A stretch of DNA of 64,000 nucleotides from Hyphomicrobiaceae bacterium (GCA_016793065.1 JAEULV010000127.1:1-64000), one strand, 5' to 3'; shown: positions 17,731-27,430, counted from the stretch's first letter. A program made the numbers and translations. The notes: generated by a model from the sequence alone, not told the origin.

Positions 17731-20643
17731 TCAGGCCGCGTCCTGCGGGTGGCGAGGCCGGCAGGCGAGGCCCATTTGCGCCAGACGGGTGACCTCGGGG
17801 TCGCCCTCGCGCATGTAACGATCGATTTCCGTCTCGAACCAGCGCGGCGGATAGATGACGCAATTGGTGACCTGACGGCTGTGGTAGCGGTAGTTGGCGG
17901 CGACCGTGCCGTTGTTCATCAGATGCAGCCACGAGGCGGCGCGCTCGCGGCCGTCGGGAGCGATCGGCACCTCCTGCTCGAAGCGAACCATGCGATGGTA
18001 CTCCTCGCGGCTCATCGGCGCGGCGTGGCCGACCGGATAGTCGACCGGCGCGAAATGCGAGCACACCACCGCCGGCACGCCGATGGAGGCGACCTCGATG
18101 GCGGTGGTGGAATTGTAGATCAGCGCCAAATCGAGGAACTCGGCGATCTCGCGGATCTCGAACCAGTCGTGGCCGAGATAGATGACATTGTCGCCGAACG
18201 GCTCGGTGATGATCTCGCGGAATGTCTGGTTGAGGAAGCAACCGATCGATTCGCGCAATTCGTAAGGGTGCGGCTTGATCAGCAGCAGGGTGTTGGAACC
18301 GGCGACGCTGGCAACCGTGTCGTTGATCCAGTCCTGCATCGAGGCATGAACCGGACCGCCGTCATAGGGCACGCCGCTGTCGCAGACGATCTTGCCGAAG
18401 GCACAGGCAACCTTGCCGCCCGCTGCCTTCCAGGCCTCGATCCGCTGGCGCGCCGCCTTGGCTTCCTCGCCCTGATGGGTATCGCGGATGGCGATGCGAT
18501 CGATCTCGACATTCAGCTGGGCAAAGGCCTCGATATCGTCGTCGTAGCCACCGACGGCATGTTCGACCGCTTCCGGCGGCGGGAACGAACAGCCGCGCGT
18601 GTCGGAATAGGAGGTCACGTTGCGGATCGACATCCGCGTCGAGATGTTGGAGGCGAAGTTGGCGAAATAGTTCTCGTAGCCGTTAGTGGAATGAATGCAG
18701 AAGAAGGCTTTCTCGTCGCCGTGGCGCTCGCAGTAGAAGCGCACCAGCGCGTCGGGCAGGCGAAAGTTCGAGAAGACGTGGATGCCGGCGCGCAGGCCGA
18801 TCTCGGCCAGATCCTGGCGGGCGGTTTCAAGGAACACGCCGATATTGCTGGTCCAGCGCACCAAATGCCCCAATGACAGGTGCAGCGCCGGGCACGTCCA
18901 GTCGGGTGTGTAGACGCGCCGGCTGATTGTCGCCTCTTCCCACAGCGCGTGCGACAGGTCGATGTCGCGCCACTCGAACCGACCGGCGGCCAGATCCACC
19001 ACCACGCCGGAACCGGGCGCGGCCCGCGCCGCCAGGAACGGTCCGAGATTGTTGGCCAGACGGATGCCGGCGGCGAGGCGATCGATCGCGGCGATGCCGG
19101 TCGGCTCGACCGGCAGGACGCCCTCGAAGACCGGCAGCACCGCCCATCCCTGACGCTTCCACTCCATCAGCACCACCAGCGGCGTGCGCCGGAGCTGTTC
19201 GATGTTGCGCGGCGTCGCGAAGATGACGCCGACGGGCTGGCTCGGCTGCGGCACCTGCGAGAAATAGCGGGCAGTCTGGGCGGCAAAGCCCAATTCGCCG
19301 GCGCGGCGGACCCAGGTGTAGCTCGTCTGCGGATCGAAGCCCTCGGGCTTGACCAGCAAGCGTGCATGGACATCCCGGACCCGACGCTCGGCCTCCTCGA
19401 AGCGACCGGATCGCTGCAGGATGTTGACGTAGGACAGGGTGGACTGGCGCACCTGCAGGTCCGGCGACAGCGCCGCGAAGACGCGGTGCGCCCGCTCATA
19501 GGCACCGGCCCTGGTCGCCCACTGGAAGAAGTCGCGGGCGTCGCGTTCGTCGTCCGGATCGGCGGCGAGTTCATAAAGCCGGTCAAGGCCGGGGTCGCCG
19601 GCGCCGAGGGTGTTGCCGATGATCCAGATCGAGGCCGACGGCTGATCGCCGCTGCCGGCGCAGGCGACCAGGGTAGCGCGCATCCGCGCGGCCTCGGCGT
19701 CGAGGCCGAGTTGCCGGGCGAGCCCATAGGCCGACCGCAAGCCGCGCAACGAGGTCTGGGTCGCCGCCACCGGCAGCACCGCCTCGATGGCGCGCAGATC
19801 GGCATCGAGCTCGGCGAAGCAGGCGCGGGCGAGCTCGTAACAGGGCGTATAGCTGACCTCGCGCCGCAGGCCCGAGCGGATCATGCTCTTGATGGCGTTG
19901 AGTTTCTTCTGCAGGGGGCGGGTTTCGTCGAATGCCTTGCGGCACCGCTCGAGAAAGCGGGTCTGCTGCTTCCCCTGCAGGTAGGGCTCGGCAAAGCCCA
20001 ATGTCAGCTCGGTCTCGCCGTGGGTCAGCTCCGCCGGCAGGGCTTCAAAGCGCCGGACGAACGGCAGGTCGATATAGGCCTGCGGCTCGTGCCGGCTCTC
20101 GACGGCCCAGCACATCTGGTCGCGGGCGGCGGCATCGACGACCTTCCACAGCGACAGGAGGCGCAGGAGGTGGCCGCGGCGCTTGCGCAACGGGCCCTCG
20201 TGCTGCTCGAAACCGTCCAATGCGCGCAGCAGCGCGTCGGACACCAGGTCGTGGGCGGCGGCAAAGGAGTCGAGCTCGATCAGCCCCATGATGCGGGCAT
20301 AAAGCACCGGAATGCTGTCGGGCCATTGCGCGAGCACCGGCTCGGCCGCGGCCGAGAGGTTGACGCGGGAGGGGATGTCGGCAAGCGCGCGTTCGAAGCC
20401 CTGACCGACCTCGACGGGCAGCTCGCAGCCATGGGCCTCGGCGTCGGCAAGGGCGGCGAGGCCGGCGGCGAGGTCGTGGTCGAGCCAGGCGGCGCGGGCG
20501 CGATCGACGGCGGCGCGGCAGCCGGGCAAGTGACGGCGCAAGCGGGATCGCCCGCGGTCGACATAATTCGCCGCGAGATCGCGCGCGAGCGAGGAAACGC
20601 TCGACCAGAAAACCCCAAGGGAACGTAGAGGCCGCATTGCCAT
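17731..20643 (-). CDS. Giant putative capsule glycosyltransferase, paralogue A
   Basis: 970 residues with no membrane segment. The first half is helical and rich in Ala/Leu/Arg with TPR-like pairing. The second half is GT-B-like: a start GVIFATPRNIEQLRRTPLVVLMEWKRQGW, an HTSTNGYENYF-type segment, then LLLIKPHPYELRE near residue 789 and LIYNSTTAIEVASIGVPAV near residue 844. The HP and S/T-T motifs are those seen in Kps/polysialyltransferase-type capsule enzymes. It is clearly a paralogue of the protein encoded at 28188-31241 over its whole length. ATG 20643 is preferred; a TTG lies one codon upstream. It is last in the operon after pseI. A pseudaminic acid or polymer transferase is inferred, not shown. 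Confidence 0.6.
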   Translation of the reverse strand: MAMRPLRSLGVFWSSVSSLARDLAANYVDRGRSRLRRHLPGCRAAVDRARAAWLDHDLAAGLAALADAEAHGCELPVEVGQGFERALADIPSRVNLSAAAEPVLAQWPDSIPVLYARIMGLIELDSFAAAHDLVSDALLRALDGFEQHEGPLRKRRGHLLRLLSLWKVVDAAARDQMCWAVESRHEPQAYIDLPFVRRFEALPAELTHGETELTLGFAEPYLQGKQQTRFLERCRKAFDETRPLQKKLNAIKSMIRSGLRREVSYTPCYELARACFAELDADLRAIEAVLPVAATQTSLRGLRSAYGLARQLGLDAEAARMRATLVACAGSGDQPSASIWIIGNTLGAGDPGLDRLYELAADPDDERDARDFFQWATRAGAYERAHRVFAALSPDLQVRQSTLSYVNILQRSGRFEEAERRVRDVHARLLVKPEGFDPQTSYTWVRRAGELGFAAQTARYFSQVPQPSQPVGVIFATPRNIEQLRRTPLVVLMEWKRQGWAVLPVFEGVLPVEPTGIAAIDRLAAGIRLANNLGPFLAARAAPGSGVVVDLAAGRFEWRDIDLSHALWEEATISRRVYTPDWTCPALHLSLGHLVRWTSNIGVFLETARQDLAEIGLRAGIHVFSNFRLPDALVRFYCERHGDEKAFFCIHSTNGYENYFANFASNISTRMSIRNVTSYSDTRGCSFPPPEAVEHAVGGYDDDIEAFAQLNVEIDRIAIRDTHQGEEAKAARQRIEAWKAAGGKVACAFGKIVCDSGVPYDGGPVHASMQDWINDTVASVAGSNTLLLIKPHPYELRESIGCFLNQTFREIITEPFGDNVIYLGHDWFEIREIAEFLDLALIYNSTTAIEVASIGVPAVVCSHFAPVDYPVGHAAPMSREEYHRMVRFEQEVPIAPDGRERAASWLHLMNNGTVAANYRYHSRQVTNCVIYPPRWFETEIDRYMREGDPEVTRLAQMGLACRPRHPQDAA

Positions 20644-20708
20644 CAAATCACGATCGCCAATCTACATATCAGCCCCCGCCAGCTCACTCGCATAAGCTGG
20701 CGCCCATC

Positions 20709-21770
20709 TCAACCCAAAATGTCATAGGTGAGTGGCGTCCCCTTCTCGACATCACGGTTGACCGGACGACCAAGCATTTGTTCGAACAGCTTCGGCGGCA
20801 GGCCGAGGCCGGGGCGGATCCGGCGCAGGTTCTCGCGCGTCAAAACGTCGCCCTTGGCCATGTCCTGGGCGATGTAGAGCGAGCGGCGCTTGGAGCGGGC
20901 GTGCTGTTCGTCCGGCGTGCCGCCATACTGGATCCGACCGAGCGCAGCGCGGGCGACCTTGGTCTCGGCGACCATGCTTGCGAATTCGTGCGGCTCGAGC
21001 GAGAAGGCCGAGTCGACGCCGCCATCCGCGCGGGCGGTGGTGTAGTGCTTCTCGATCACGGTGGCCCCGAGCGCGGTGGCGGCGATCGCCGCGCCGATGC
21101 CGAGGGTGTGATCGGAAAGGCCGACCTCGCAGCCGAACAGATCGCGCAGGTGCGGGATGGTCAGCAGGTTGGTGTTTTCCGGCGATGCGGGATAGGTGCT
21201 GGTGCACTTCAGCAGCGTCAGATTGGTGCAGCCGCCGTCACGGGCGGCGCCGACGGCGTCCTCGATATCGCCGAGCGAGGCCATGCCGGTGGAGATGATC
21301 ATCGGCTTGCCGGTCTGGGCGACATAGCGGATGAGCGGGATGTCGGTGCACTCGAAGGAGGCGATCTTGTAGGCCGGCGCATCGAGGGATTCGAGAAAGT
21401 CGACGGCGGTCTCGTCGAAGGCGGAGCTGAAGCAGAGGATGCCCTTCTCGCGGGCGCGGTCGAAGATCGGCTTGTGCCATTCCCAGGGGGTCTGCGCCTC
21501 CTTGAACAGGTCGTAGAGCTCGCGTCCCTTCCACAGCGACTTGGCGGCGGTGACCGTGAAGCCCTCCTTTCTGACGTTGAGCGTCATGGTGTCGGGGGTG
21601 AAGGTCTGCAGCTTGACGGCATCGGCGCCCACCTCGGCGGCGATGTCGACCATGCGAAGGGCACGCTCGAGCGAGGCGTTATGATTGCCGGACATCTCGG
21701 CAATGATGAACGGCGACGGGTCGTTGGCCTTGGCGGGGTCGGAATAGAGCGCTTGCTTGATGGTCGACAT
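20709..21770 (-). CDS. pseI: Pseudaminic acid synthase (NeuB family)
   Basis: 353 residues. The N-terminal TIM barrel has IIAEMSGNHNASLERAL and AVKLQTFTPDTMTLN, the latter typical of PseI rather than NeuB or LegI. A C-terminal SAF/antifreeze-like domain (RRSLYIAQDMAKGDVLTRENLRRIRPG) follows. The enzyme condenses 2,4-diacetamido-2,4,6-trideoxy-L-altrose with phosphoenolpyruvate to give pseudaminic acid. A good Shine-Dalgarno (AAGGGGAG) precedes ATG 21770. It is in the minus-strand operon after an epimerase gene and before the giant glycosyltransferase. Confidence 0.9.
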   Translation of the reverse strand: MSTIKQALYSDPAKANDPSPFIIAEMSGNHNASLERALRMVDIAAEVGADAVKLQTFTPDTMTLNVRKEGFTVTAAKSLWKGRELYDLFKEAQTPWEWHKPIFDRAREKGILCFSSAFDETAVDFLESLDAPAYKIASFECTDIPLIRYVAQTGKPMIISTGMASLGDIEDAVGAARDGGCTNLTLLKCTSTYPASPENTNLLTIPHLRDLFGCEVGLSDHTLGIGAAIAATALGATVIEKHYTTARADGGVDSAFSLEPHEFASMVAETKVARAALGRIQYGGTPDEQHARSKRRSLYIAQDMAKGDVLTRENLRRIRPGLGLPPKLFEQMLGRPVNRDVEKGTPLTYDILG

Positions 21771-21788
21771 CGGACAACTCCCCTTGGG

Positions 21789-22709
21789 TCAAATTCGGTT
21801 GTGGCGATCGCGCATGGCGGCGATGCCCTGCCGCAGCGAATGGCGCGGCGCCCAGCCGAGAACGGCGGCGGCGCGATCGATCCGCATGTGATTGGTCAGC
21901 GCCGGCTCGGATTCCGGTTGCGGCGGCTCGATGGTCAAATTGCCGTCATTGCCGAAGACGCTGTTGGCGGTTTCGGCGATTTCGCGCACGGTGGCGGCGC
22001 GGCCGGCGCCAATGTTGAAGGCGCCGCCGACGCCGCCGACGGCGCCCTTGGCCAGCACCGTCAGGATGGCGTCGACCACATCGGCGACATAGATCTGGTC
22101 GATGGCGTGGTGACCGCCGTTGGAGAGCTTCAGCATCTGCTTGCGGCTCGCCCGGTCGCAGAGGCTCATCAGCGCCGGCGTCAGCTTTTCGCCGGCGCCA
22201 AAGCAGGCCGCGACCCGCAGATGCGCCGCCGGGATGGCGTGGCGGGCGCTCCACCAATCGGCGTAGTGTTCGCAAAACAGCTTGGCCAGACCGTAATTGC
22301 TGGCGGGAACCGGCGGTTCGGCCTCGTCATAGGGCTTGCGGTTGGCGCCGGAATAGACCGCGATCGACGAGATCTGCACCACCTGGCGCAGGCGATTTTC
22401 CAGGGCGGCGCGCAACAGGCCGTCCAGCATCATCAGGCCGGTCTGGGCGAACTCGGCGACCAGTTCCATGTCCTCGCCACGGACGCTGCGGCGCCCGGCA
22501 AGGTGGACGAGGCTGTCGCAGCCGGCGAGGGCGGCGGTCAGGTCGGCCGGCGAAAAATCGGTGACATGGCGCACGACGTCGCCCTTGACCCCGGCGAGCG
22601 AGGCCTCGGAGCGGCCGATGCAGACGACCTCATGGCCGGCCGCCAGCAGCGCCTCGACGAGGTAGCCGCCGATGAAGCCGTTCGCACCGGTGACTGCGAC
22701 GCGCATCAT
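21789..22709 (-). CDS. NAD-dependent epimerase/dehydratase (extended SDR)
   Basis: 306 residues. GANGFIGGYLVEAL near the N-terminus binds NAD(P). SSIAVYSG and YGLAKLFCEHY supply the Ser and Tyr-x-x-x-Lys catalytic positions. The rest is a short C-terminal substrate domain. The start overlaps the preceding ATP-grasp gene by four bases, and pseI begins 18 bases after the stop. This gene is not part of the canonical five-step pseudaminic acid pathway up to Pse, so it probably makes another activated sugar or modifies a nonulosonate precursor. A UDP-glucose 4-epimerase-type role is possible. Confidence 0.78.
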   Translation of the reverse strand: MMRVAVTGANGFIGGYLVEALLAAGHEVVCIGRSEASLAGVKGDVVRHVTDFSPADLTAALAGCDSLVHLAGRRSVRGEDMELVAEFAQTGLMMLDGLLRAALENRLRQVVQISSIAVYSGANRKPYDEAEPPVPASNYGLAKLFCEHYADWWSARHAIPAAHLRVAACFGAGEKLTPALMSLCDRASRKQMLKLSNGGHHAIDQIYVADVVDAILTVLAKGAVGGVGGAFNIGAGRAATVREIAETANSVFGNDGNLTIEPPQPESEPALTNHMRIDRAAAVLGWAPRHSLRQGIAAMRDRHNRI

Positions 22710-23881
22710 GGCTTTTCCGCCTCGTAACGGGCGATATCGGCATCGCGCGAGGTGCGGACATAGTAGCCGGCCACTTCCAGCCGGCCATTGATCGGCTGAA
22801 CCGCCTCGCCATCGGCATAGCGGTATTCGTGATAGAGCGCATCGAAGGGCTGCGGGAAGCCGGCGCAGGAGAAGGCGACATGCGGCGGCGTCTGCTGGAA
22901 GATCAGCTCATGCACCGGGATGTCGGCGCGCGGGCGGTAGTCGCGCATCGGCAGGTCGATGAGCGCATCGACGGTGGCCTCGAGGAAATCGATGCCGCGC
23001 GAATGGAAGATGAGCCGCCACATGTGACACCCGTCCAGACGCGGCGCAATCTCGATGATCTTCGGCCCGTCCGGGGTGATCTTCATCTGGAAATACAGGC
23101 ATCCCTTGTCGAGCCCCATGGCAGCGACGACATCGCGGACCAATTGCCGCACGGCCTCGCAGTCGGCCGGGCTGACATTGTAGCAGGGCACGAGGTGCCC
23201 CTTGGGGATGCCGAACAGCTCGCCGCGATGGACCAGGCGCTCCGAGACCTCGTTGATCACCACCTTGCCGTCGCGCACCAGCACGTTGGACGACACCTCG
23301 ACGCCGCTAAGGTAGCGCTCGATGATCGCGGTACGGGTCGGGGAGATGGCGACCGCGGCATCGACGGCGGGGGCGAGGGCCTCGACCGAGTGGACGACGA
23401 CGACGCCGCGCTGGCCCTGGGCATCGGCCGGCTTGACCACGCAGGGGAACTCCGTCCACCCGCCGGCTTCCGCGCCGGACGACAGCCGGGTGTAGGGCAC
23501 GACGCTGAGGCCGCGCTCGTTCAGCAGGGCGCGCAACAGATGCTTCTGGTCGAGGAGCTCGATCAGGCCGCTGTCGTAGAAATGCGGCAGGCCGAGGCGC
23601 TCGGACACGGCGATCGCGGTCTTGATCGCCAGGTCGGAGGAGACCGAATAGACGAGATCGGCGCCGATGCGGCGAGCCAGCGCGGCGACGGCATCGACAT
23701 CGCGGACGTCGACCTTCTCGAAGCCATGGGCGAGCGCTTCCCCCGGCAGGCCCGAGACGTGGGCGCAGCCGATGGTGTGCCAGCCGCGCGACACCATGTG
23801 CCGGATCAGGTCGGCCTGCCCGGCATTGGTACCCAGAACGAGGACAGTCTTCTTCTTGGTCATTGGTGTCGTCTCACTCAC
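22706..23881 (-). CDS. ATP-grasp ligase-like protein in the pseudaminic acid operon
   Basis: 391 residues. After an N-terminal Rossmann-like domain (VLVLGTNAGQADLIRHMVSRGW) comes an ATP-grasp domain: FPCVVKPADAQGQRGV, IIERYLSGVEVSSNVLV, and FQMKITPDGPKIIEIAPRLDG carrying the metal-binding Glu and Asn/Asp positions. It resembles carbamoyl-phosphate-synthase-like or D-Ala-D-Ala-like ligases and probably joins a carboxylate to an amine using ATP. Four-base overlaps with pseG upstream and with the epimerase gene downstream make it an integral operon member. Attachment of an amino acid or acyl group to a sugar amine is a reasonable guess. No database assignment was made. Confidence 0.72.
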   Translation of the reverse strand: MSETTPMTKKKTVLVLGTNAGQADLIRHMVSRGWHTIGCAHVSGLPGEALAHGFEKVDVRDVDAVAALARRIGADLVYSVSSDLAIKTAIAVSERLGLPHFYDSGLIELLDQKHLLRALLNERGLSVVPYTRLSSGAEAGGWTEFPCVVKPADAQGQRGVVVVHSVEALAPAVDAAVAISPTRTAIIERYLSGVEVSSNVLVRDGKVVINEVSERLVHRGELFGIPKGHLVPCYNVSPADCEAVRQLVRDVVAAMGLDKGCLYFQMKITPDGPKIIEIAPRLDGCHMWRLIFHSRGIDFLEATVDALIDLPMRDYRPRADIPVHELIFQQTPPHVAFSCAGFPQPFDALYHEYRYADGEAVQPINGRLEVAGYYVRTSRDADIARYEAEKP

Positions 23882-24909
23882 GTTCGGTCCAGCAAGGCGT
23901 CGAGCAGGCGGTTTGCTCCGTTCAGATCGACCTGATCGACGCCGTTCGAGCCCATGCGGGCGCGCAGGGCGTCGTCGGCGAGGATGCGGTCGACCTCGGA
24001 GGCCAGCACTTGGGAATCAACCCGGTGCAACGGGCCGAGATAGCGGGCGGCGCCAAGGCCTTCCCAGCCGCCGCATTGGGCATACTGGTTCTCGGCGACG
24101 GCCAGGAGCAGCATCGGCAGGCCGAGGAAGGCGGCCTCGTAGACCGACGTGCCGCCGGCCATGATCGCCATGTCGCATGACGCCATCAGCCGGGCCGGCT
24201 CGGCCGGCGACACCGCCAGCTCGATCGACAGCCCGGGGTGACGGCCGATCGCCGCCTCGATCGCCGGCAGGGCGGGATTGGCGCGGCCGGACATGATCAC
24301 CAGCGTCACTTCGGCCGGGATGCGGCCGGCGAGCGCCTCGATCACCTGGACGCCGCCACCGCGATCGTCGCCGCCGCCGAAGGTCGCCAGGATGCGCCGG
24401 ACCGGCCGGCCGGGCGGGCGGCGATCGACGGCGGAGAATTCCTCGCGCAACACCGCATGGCGCGGACCGTTGAGGAAACGGACATCGGGATTGTAGAGGC
24501 GTTCGCGGTGCAGGCCGGCATGTTCGGCCGGGCTGGCATTGACCGCGAGCTGGGCGGCGAAACGGGGCGGCTTGCTGGCGTCATACTGGGTCAGCACCCG
24601 CAGGCCGGCATCGCGCAGTGCCTGCTGGCGGGGGCCGTCATAGCCGTAGTCGTCGAGCATGACGTGGTGGATGCCGCGCGCGGCGGCGAGCGCGATCAGA
24701 TCGGCGACGCGGCGGTCGTCGATGTCGGCGTCGGCGGCCTCGATCCAGTCGGCAAAGCGGGCATGGTCCTCGGGCTGGGCATAGGCAAGCGTCGGGCCGA
24801 TGAGCAGCGTCGACAGCCCCCGCGCGGCGGCAATATCGGCGATCGCCCGACTGCGCGTCAGGTGGCCAAAACCGATTTTGGGGCTGGCACGGCAGGCAAT
24901 GAGCAGCAC
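23878..24909 (-). CDS. pseG: UDP-2,4-diacetamido-2,4,6-trideoxy-beta-L-altropyranose hydrolase (PseG)
   Basis: 343 residues. It starts with VLLIACRASPKIGFGHLTRSRAIA, matching the PseG opening R-A-(D/S)-x-x-x-G-x-G-H. The His in GFGH is the family catalytic residue. Later blocks are LDDYGYDG, FGGGDD and AIMAGGTSVYEAAFLGLPML, a GT-B-like UDP site. PseG removes UDP to release the trideoxy-altrose for PseI. The longer frame would use TTG at 24933; GTG 24909 is preferred because GAGGGAG lies just ahead of it and the family start fits. It overlaps the following ATP-grasp gene by four bases. Confidence 0.82.
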   Translation of the reverse strand: MLLIACRASPKIGFGHLTRSRAIADIAAARGLSTLLIGPTLAYAQPEDHARFADWIEAADADIDDRRVADLIALAAARGIHHVMLDDYGYDGPRQQALRDAGLRVLTQYDASKPPRFAAQLAVNASPAEHAGLHRERLYNPDVRFLNGPRHAVLREEFSAVDRRPPGRPVRRILATFGGGDDRGGGVQVIEALAGRIPAEVTLVIMSGRANPALPAIEAAIGRHPGLSIELAVSPAEPARLMASCDMAIMAGGTSVYEAAFLGLPMLLLAVAENQYAQCGGWEGLGAARYLGPLHRVDSQVLASEVDRILADDALRARMGSNGVDQVDLNGANRLLDALLDRT

Positions 24910-25042
24910 GACGACAATAGCTCCCTCAGTCAACGCTGTTTTCGGGACCGATCGTCCCTGGATATTTAGTCAGCAGGCAATGCAATTGCGTTCAATCAGG
25001 CCGGAACCCGCTCCGAAACATCGAGGCGAAACCGGCAATTCC

Positions 25043-26179
25043 TCAATGTAGTGCCGCCAATCGCTCCTTTTCCCGCACGATATGCCCAATGGTCGAGGGC
25101 AGATCCGACCGGGCCAGCGTACCCGGCGCCAAATAGACCGGATACAGCAGATAGGCCCCGGCGAAAACCTGCTCGACCGTCAGCCGGCGCCCCCGCCAGG
25201 GCGGCGCGGGTTGTCGGTCATCCGTCAACCCCCACCCGGCATAGAACGGCATGCCGAGCGTCGTCACCGGAATTCCGCGCATCAGGGCCTCGAAACCCGC
25301 CAGCGATGTGATCGTATAGACCCGTTCGACAGAAGAAAAAAGCTGCCGTAGCGGGACCTCGTCGCCGACAATCTCGCACAGGTGCGCGACCTCCGCCAGA
25401 TCGGACAGCGGCCGGCGCTTGCCACCCAGATAGTCCGGATGGATCTTGTAGATGATCCGGGCGCCGGGGTGATCGGCGGCGGCCTGGCGGATGAGATCAT
25501 TGTTGTTCAGCGGGCGGTCGCAGCCATAGACGATCGACTGGTCGTCCTCGACCTGGCCGAAACAGACGATCGTCCGACGATCGCCCTGCCGCTCGGCAAG
25601 ACGCGTGGCCGCTGGCGCTCGCCCCGGCGCGGACGCGACATCGTCGGGGAGATTGTACTTGGAAATGGCTTGGGCGCGGATGAGATCGAGGCAGGCGCGC
25701 GCCTGCGCCATCAGGTCGGGATCGGCATCGAAATCGTGATGCGCCAGGATCGCGTCGAGACGCGAGGGCTGGCGGGCGTTGTAGTAGATCCCGGCGCGAT
25801 CGAGGCACAGCGACAGCGGCGGCACCTGACTGGCGCCGAGGCCGACCGAGCGGACGAAGCCATCCTCGACATGCTCGATGGCGATGCCGCGGGCCGCGGC
25901 GCAGGCGTCGACCTCGGTGTCGACTGTCATGCCCCAGGCAACGATATCGCCGGCGGGAACGAGGCGATCGAGCCGGGTGACAAAGCCGGCAGGCGCATCG
26001 ACGGGCAGGTGCAGGAAGGTGCGATCCGGGAACATCCGCGCCAGCAGCGGCTGTTTCCAAGCGGAGAAGTTCGCCGCATAGGTGACGCGCGCGCCCGGCC
26101 GCAGGTGGCGCGGCCGAAGCCGCAACACCAGGAAGGTCAGGAAAAAGAGCCCGTCGAGCAGGAAACGGGTGGGACTCAT
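25043..26179 (-). CDS. KpsC-like capsular polysaccharide transferase (single module)
   Basis: 378 residues. IEHVEDGFVRSVGLGA (about residues 100-116), LDRAGIYYNARQPS, IYKIHPDYLGG and PFYAGWGLTDDR are hallmark blocks of KpsC, the retaining beta-Kdo transferase that builds the lipid linker of ABC-exported capsules. Typical KpsC has two such modules in about 675 residues; this protein has one. The first 20 residues are hydrophobic (FLLDGLFFLTFLVLRLR) and may anchor it to the inner membrane. It lies between pseC and pseG in the minus-strand operon. No KpsS partner is in the window, so linker synthesis may be completed by genes elsewhere. Confidence 0.82.
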   Translation of the reverse strand: MSPTRFLLDGLFFLTFLVLRLRPRHLRPGARVTYAANFSAWKQPLLARMFPDRTFLHLPVDAPAGFVTRLDRLVPAGDIVAWGMTVDTEVDACAAARGIAIEHVEDGFVRSVGLGASQVPPLSLCLDRAGIYYNARQPSRLDAILAHHDFDADPDLMAQARACLDLIRAQAISKYNLPDDVASAPGRAPAATRLAERQGDRRTIVCFGQVEDDQSIVYGCDRPLNNNDLIRQAAADHPGARIIYKIHPDYLGGKRRPLSDLAEVAHLCEIVGDEVPLRQLFSSVERVYTITSLAGFEALMRGIPVTTLGMPFYAGWGLTDDRQPAPPWRGRRLTVEQVFAGAYLLYPVYLAPGTLARSDLPSTIGHIVREKERLAALH

Positions 26180-26233
26180 CGGCGCTGGTCCATCCTCAAG
26201 CCGGCCGGCCGCCCCGTATCGATCCGCGCCACC

Positions 26234-27430
26234 TCAGCCGGCAATCTCGCGCAGCGCGCCGACGACGACATCGACATCGGCGTCGGTCATGTCGGGATAG
26301 AGCGGCAGCGACAGGCACTTGGCGTAATAGGCATCGGCGCCGGGCAGGTCGAGGCCGACGGCGCGGCGGGCGTAGTAGGGCTGGCGGTGGATCGGGATGT
26401 AGTGCACCTGGGTGCCGACACCGCGCTGGCGCAGGGCCATCATCACCTCCTTGCGGGTCTTGCCGATCGCCTTGAAGTCGATCAGCGCCACCATCAGGTG
26501 CAGGACGGGATCGGTTCCGTCGCGCGGCGCCACCAGCTTGACGACATTGGAGAGGCCGTCGAGCTTCTGGTGATAGAGCGCGACCAGCCGGCGGCGGCGC
26601 GCGGCGAAATGCGGCAGCCGCTTCAGCTGCGAGCGGGCCATGGCGGCCTGGAAGTCGGTCAGGCGGTAGTTGTAGCCGACCTCGCCGAGCTCATAGTACC
26701 AGGGATTGGCGGCGCCGGTGCCTTCCTCGAAGGCGAGTTCGCCATTGGTCCACTCGTCGGCGTCGCGGCTGAGGCCGTGGGAGCGCTTGATCTTGAGATC
26801 GTGGGCGAAATGGTCGTGCGGGGTGAAGACGATGCCGCCCTCGCCGCAGGTGATGGTCTTGACCGGATGCAGCGACAGCGCGGCAAAATCGGAATGGGCG
26901 CCGTCGCCGATCCGATGCTCGCGGCCGTCCGCCGTGGTGTAGGTGGTGCCGAGCGCGTGGCAGGCGTCCTCGACCATGAAGACGCCCTCGCGGTCGGCGA
27001 TCGCCTTCAGCGCCGGCATGTCGGCGGGGTGGCCGCCCATGTGGACGGCGAAAATCGCCTTGAGCTTGCCGGGCGTCACCCGCTTCAGCGCCGCCTCGAG
27101 CGTCGCCGGCGTCATCAGGCTGGTTTCGGGATCGACATCGGCGAAGACGACGTCGGCGCCGCAATAGCGCGCGCCGTTGGCGGTGGCGACGAAGGAAATC
27201 GACGGAACGACGACTTCATCGCCGGGCTGCAGGTTCATCGCCATGGCGATCAGGTGCAGGGCGGCGGTGCCGTTGGCGCAGGCCACGGCATGACGGGCGC
27301 CGGTCGCCTGGCAGAACGCCTGCTCCAGCAGCTCGATTTCCGGGCCGGTGGTGAGATAGTCGCTGCGCAACACGCGGATGACTTCATCAATGTCGGACTG
27401 ATCAATCGACTGTTTGCCGTAAGGAAGCAT
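26234..27430 (-). CDS. pseC: UDP-4-amino-4,6-dideoxy-N-acetyl-beta-L-altrosamine transaminase (PseC)
   Basis: 398 residues of the DegT/DnrJ/EryC1 aminotransferase family, PLP-dependent. The start MLPYGKQSIDQSDIDEVIRVL and LTTGPEIELLEQAF are characteristic of PseC. HAVACANGTAALHLI binds PLP phosphate, VEDACHALGTTY follows, and LSLHPVKTITCGEGG carries the internal aldimine Lys. It transaminates the 4-keto sugar made by PseB. It is the first gene of the minus-strand capsule operon. GAGG a few bases before ATG 27430 is its ribosome site. Confidence 0.92.
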   Translation of the reverse strand: MLPYGKQSIDQSDIDEVIRVLRSDYLTTGPEIELLEQAFCQATGARHAVACANGTAALHLIAMAMNLQPGDEVVVPSISFVATANGARYCGADVVFADVDPETSLMTPATLEAALKRVTPGKLKAIFAVHMGGHPADMPALKAIADREGVFMVEDACHALGTTYTTADGREHRIGDGAHSDFAALSLHPVKTITCGEGGIVFTPHDHFAHDLKIKRSHGLSRDADEWTNGELAFEEGTGAANPWYYELGEVGYNYRLTDFQAAMARSQLKRLPHFAARRRRLVALYHQKLDGLSNVVKLVAPRDGTDPVLHLMVALIDFKAIGKTRKEVMMALRQRGVGTQVHYIPIHRQPYYARRAVGLDLPGADAYYAKCLSLPLYPDMTDADVDVVVGALREIAG

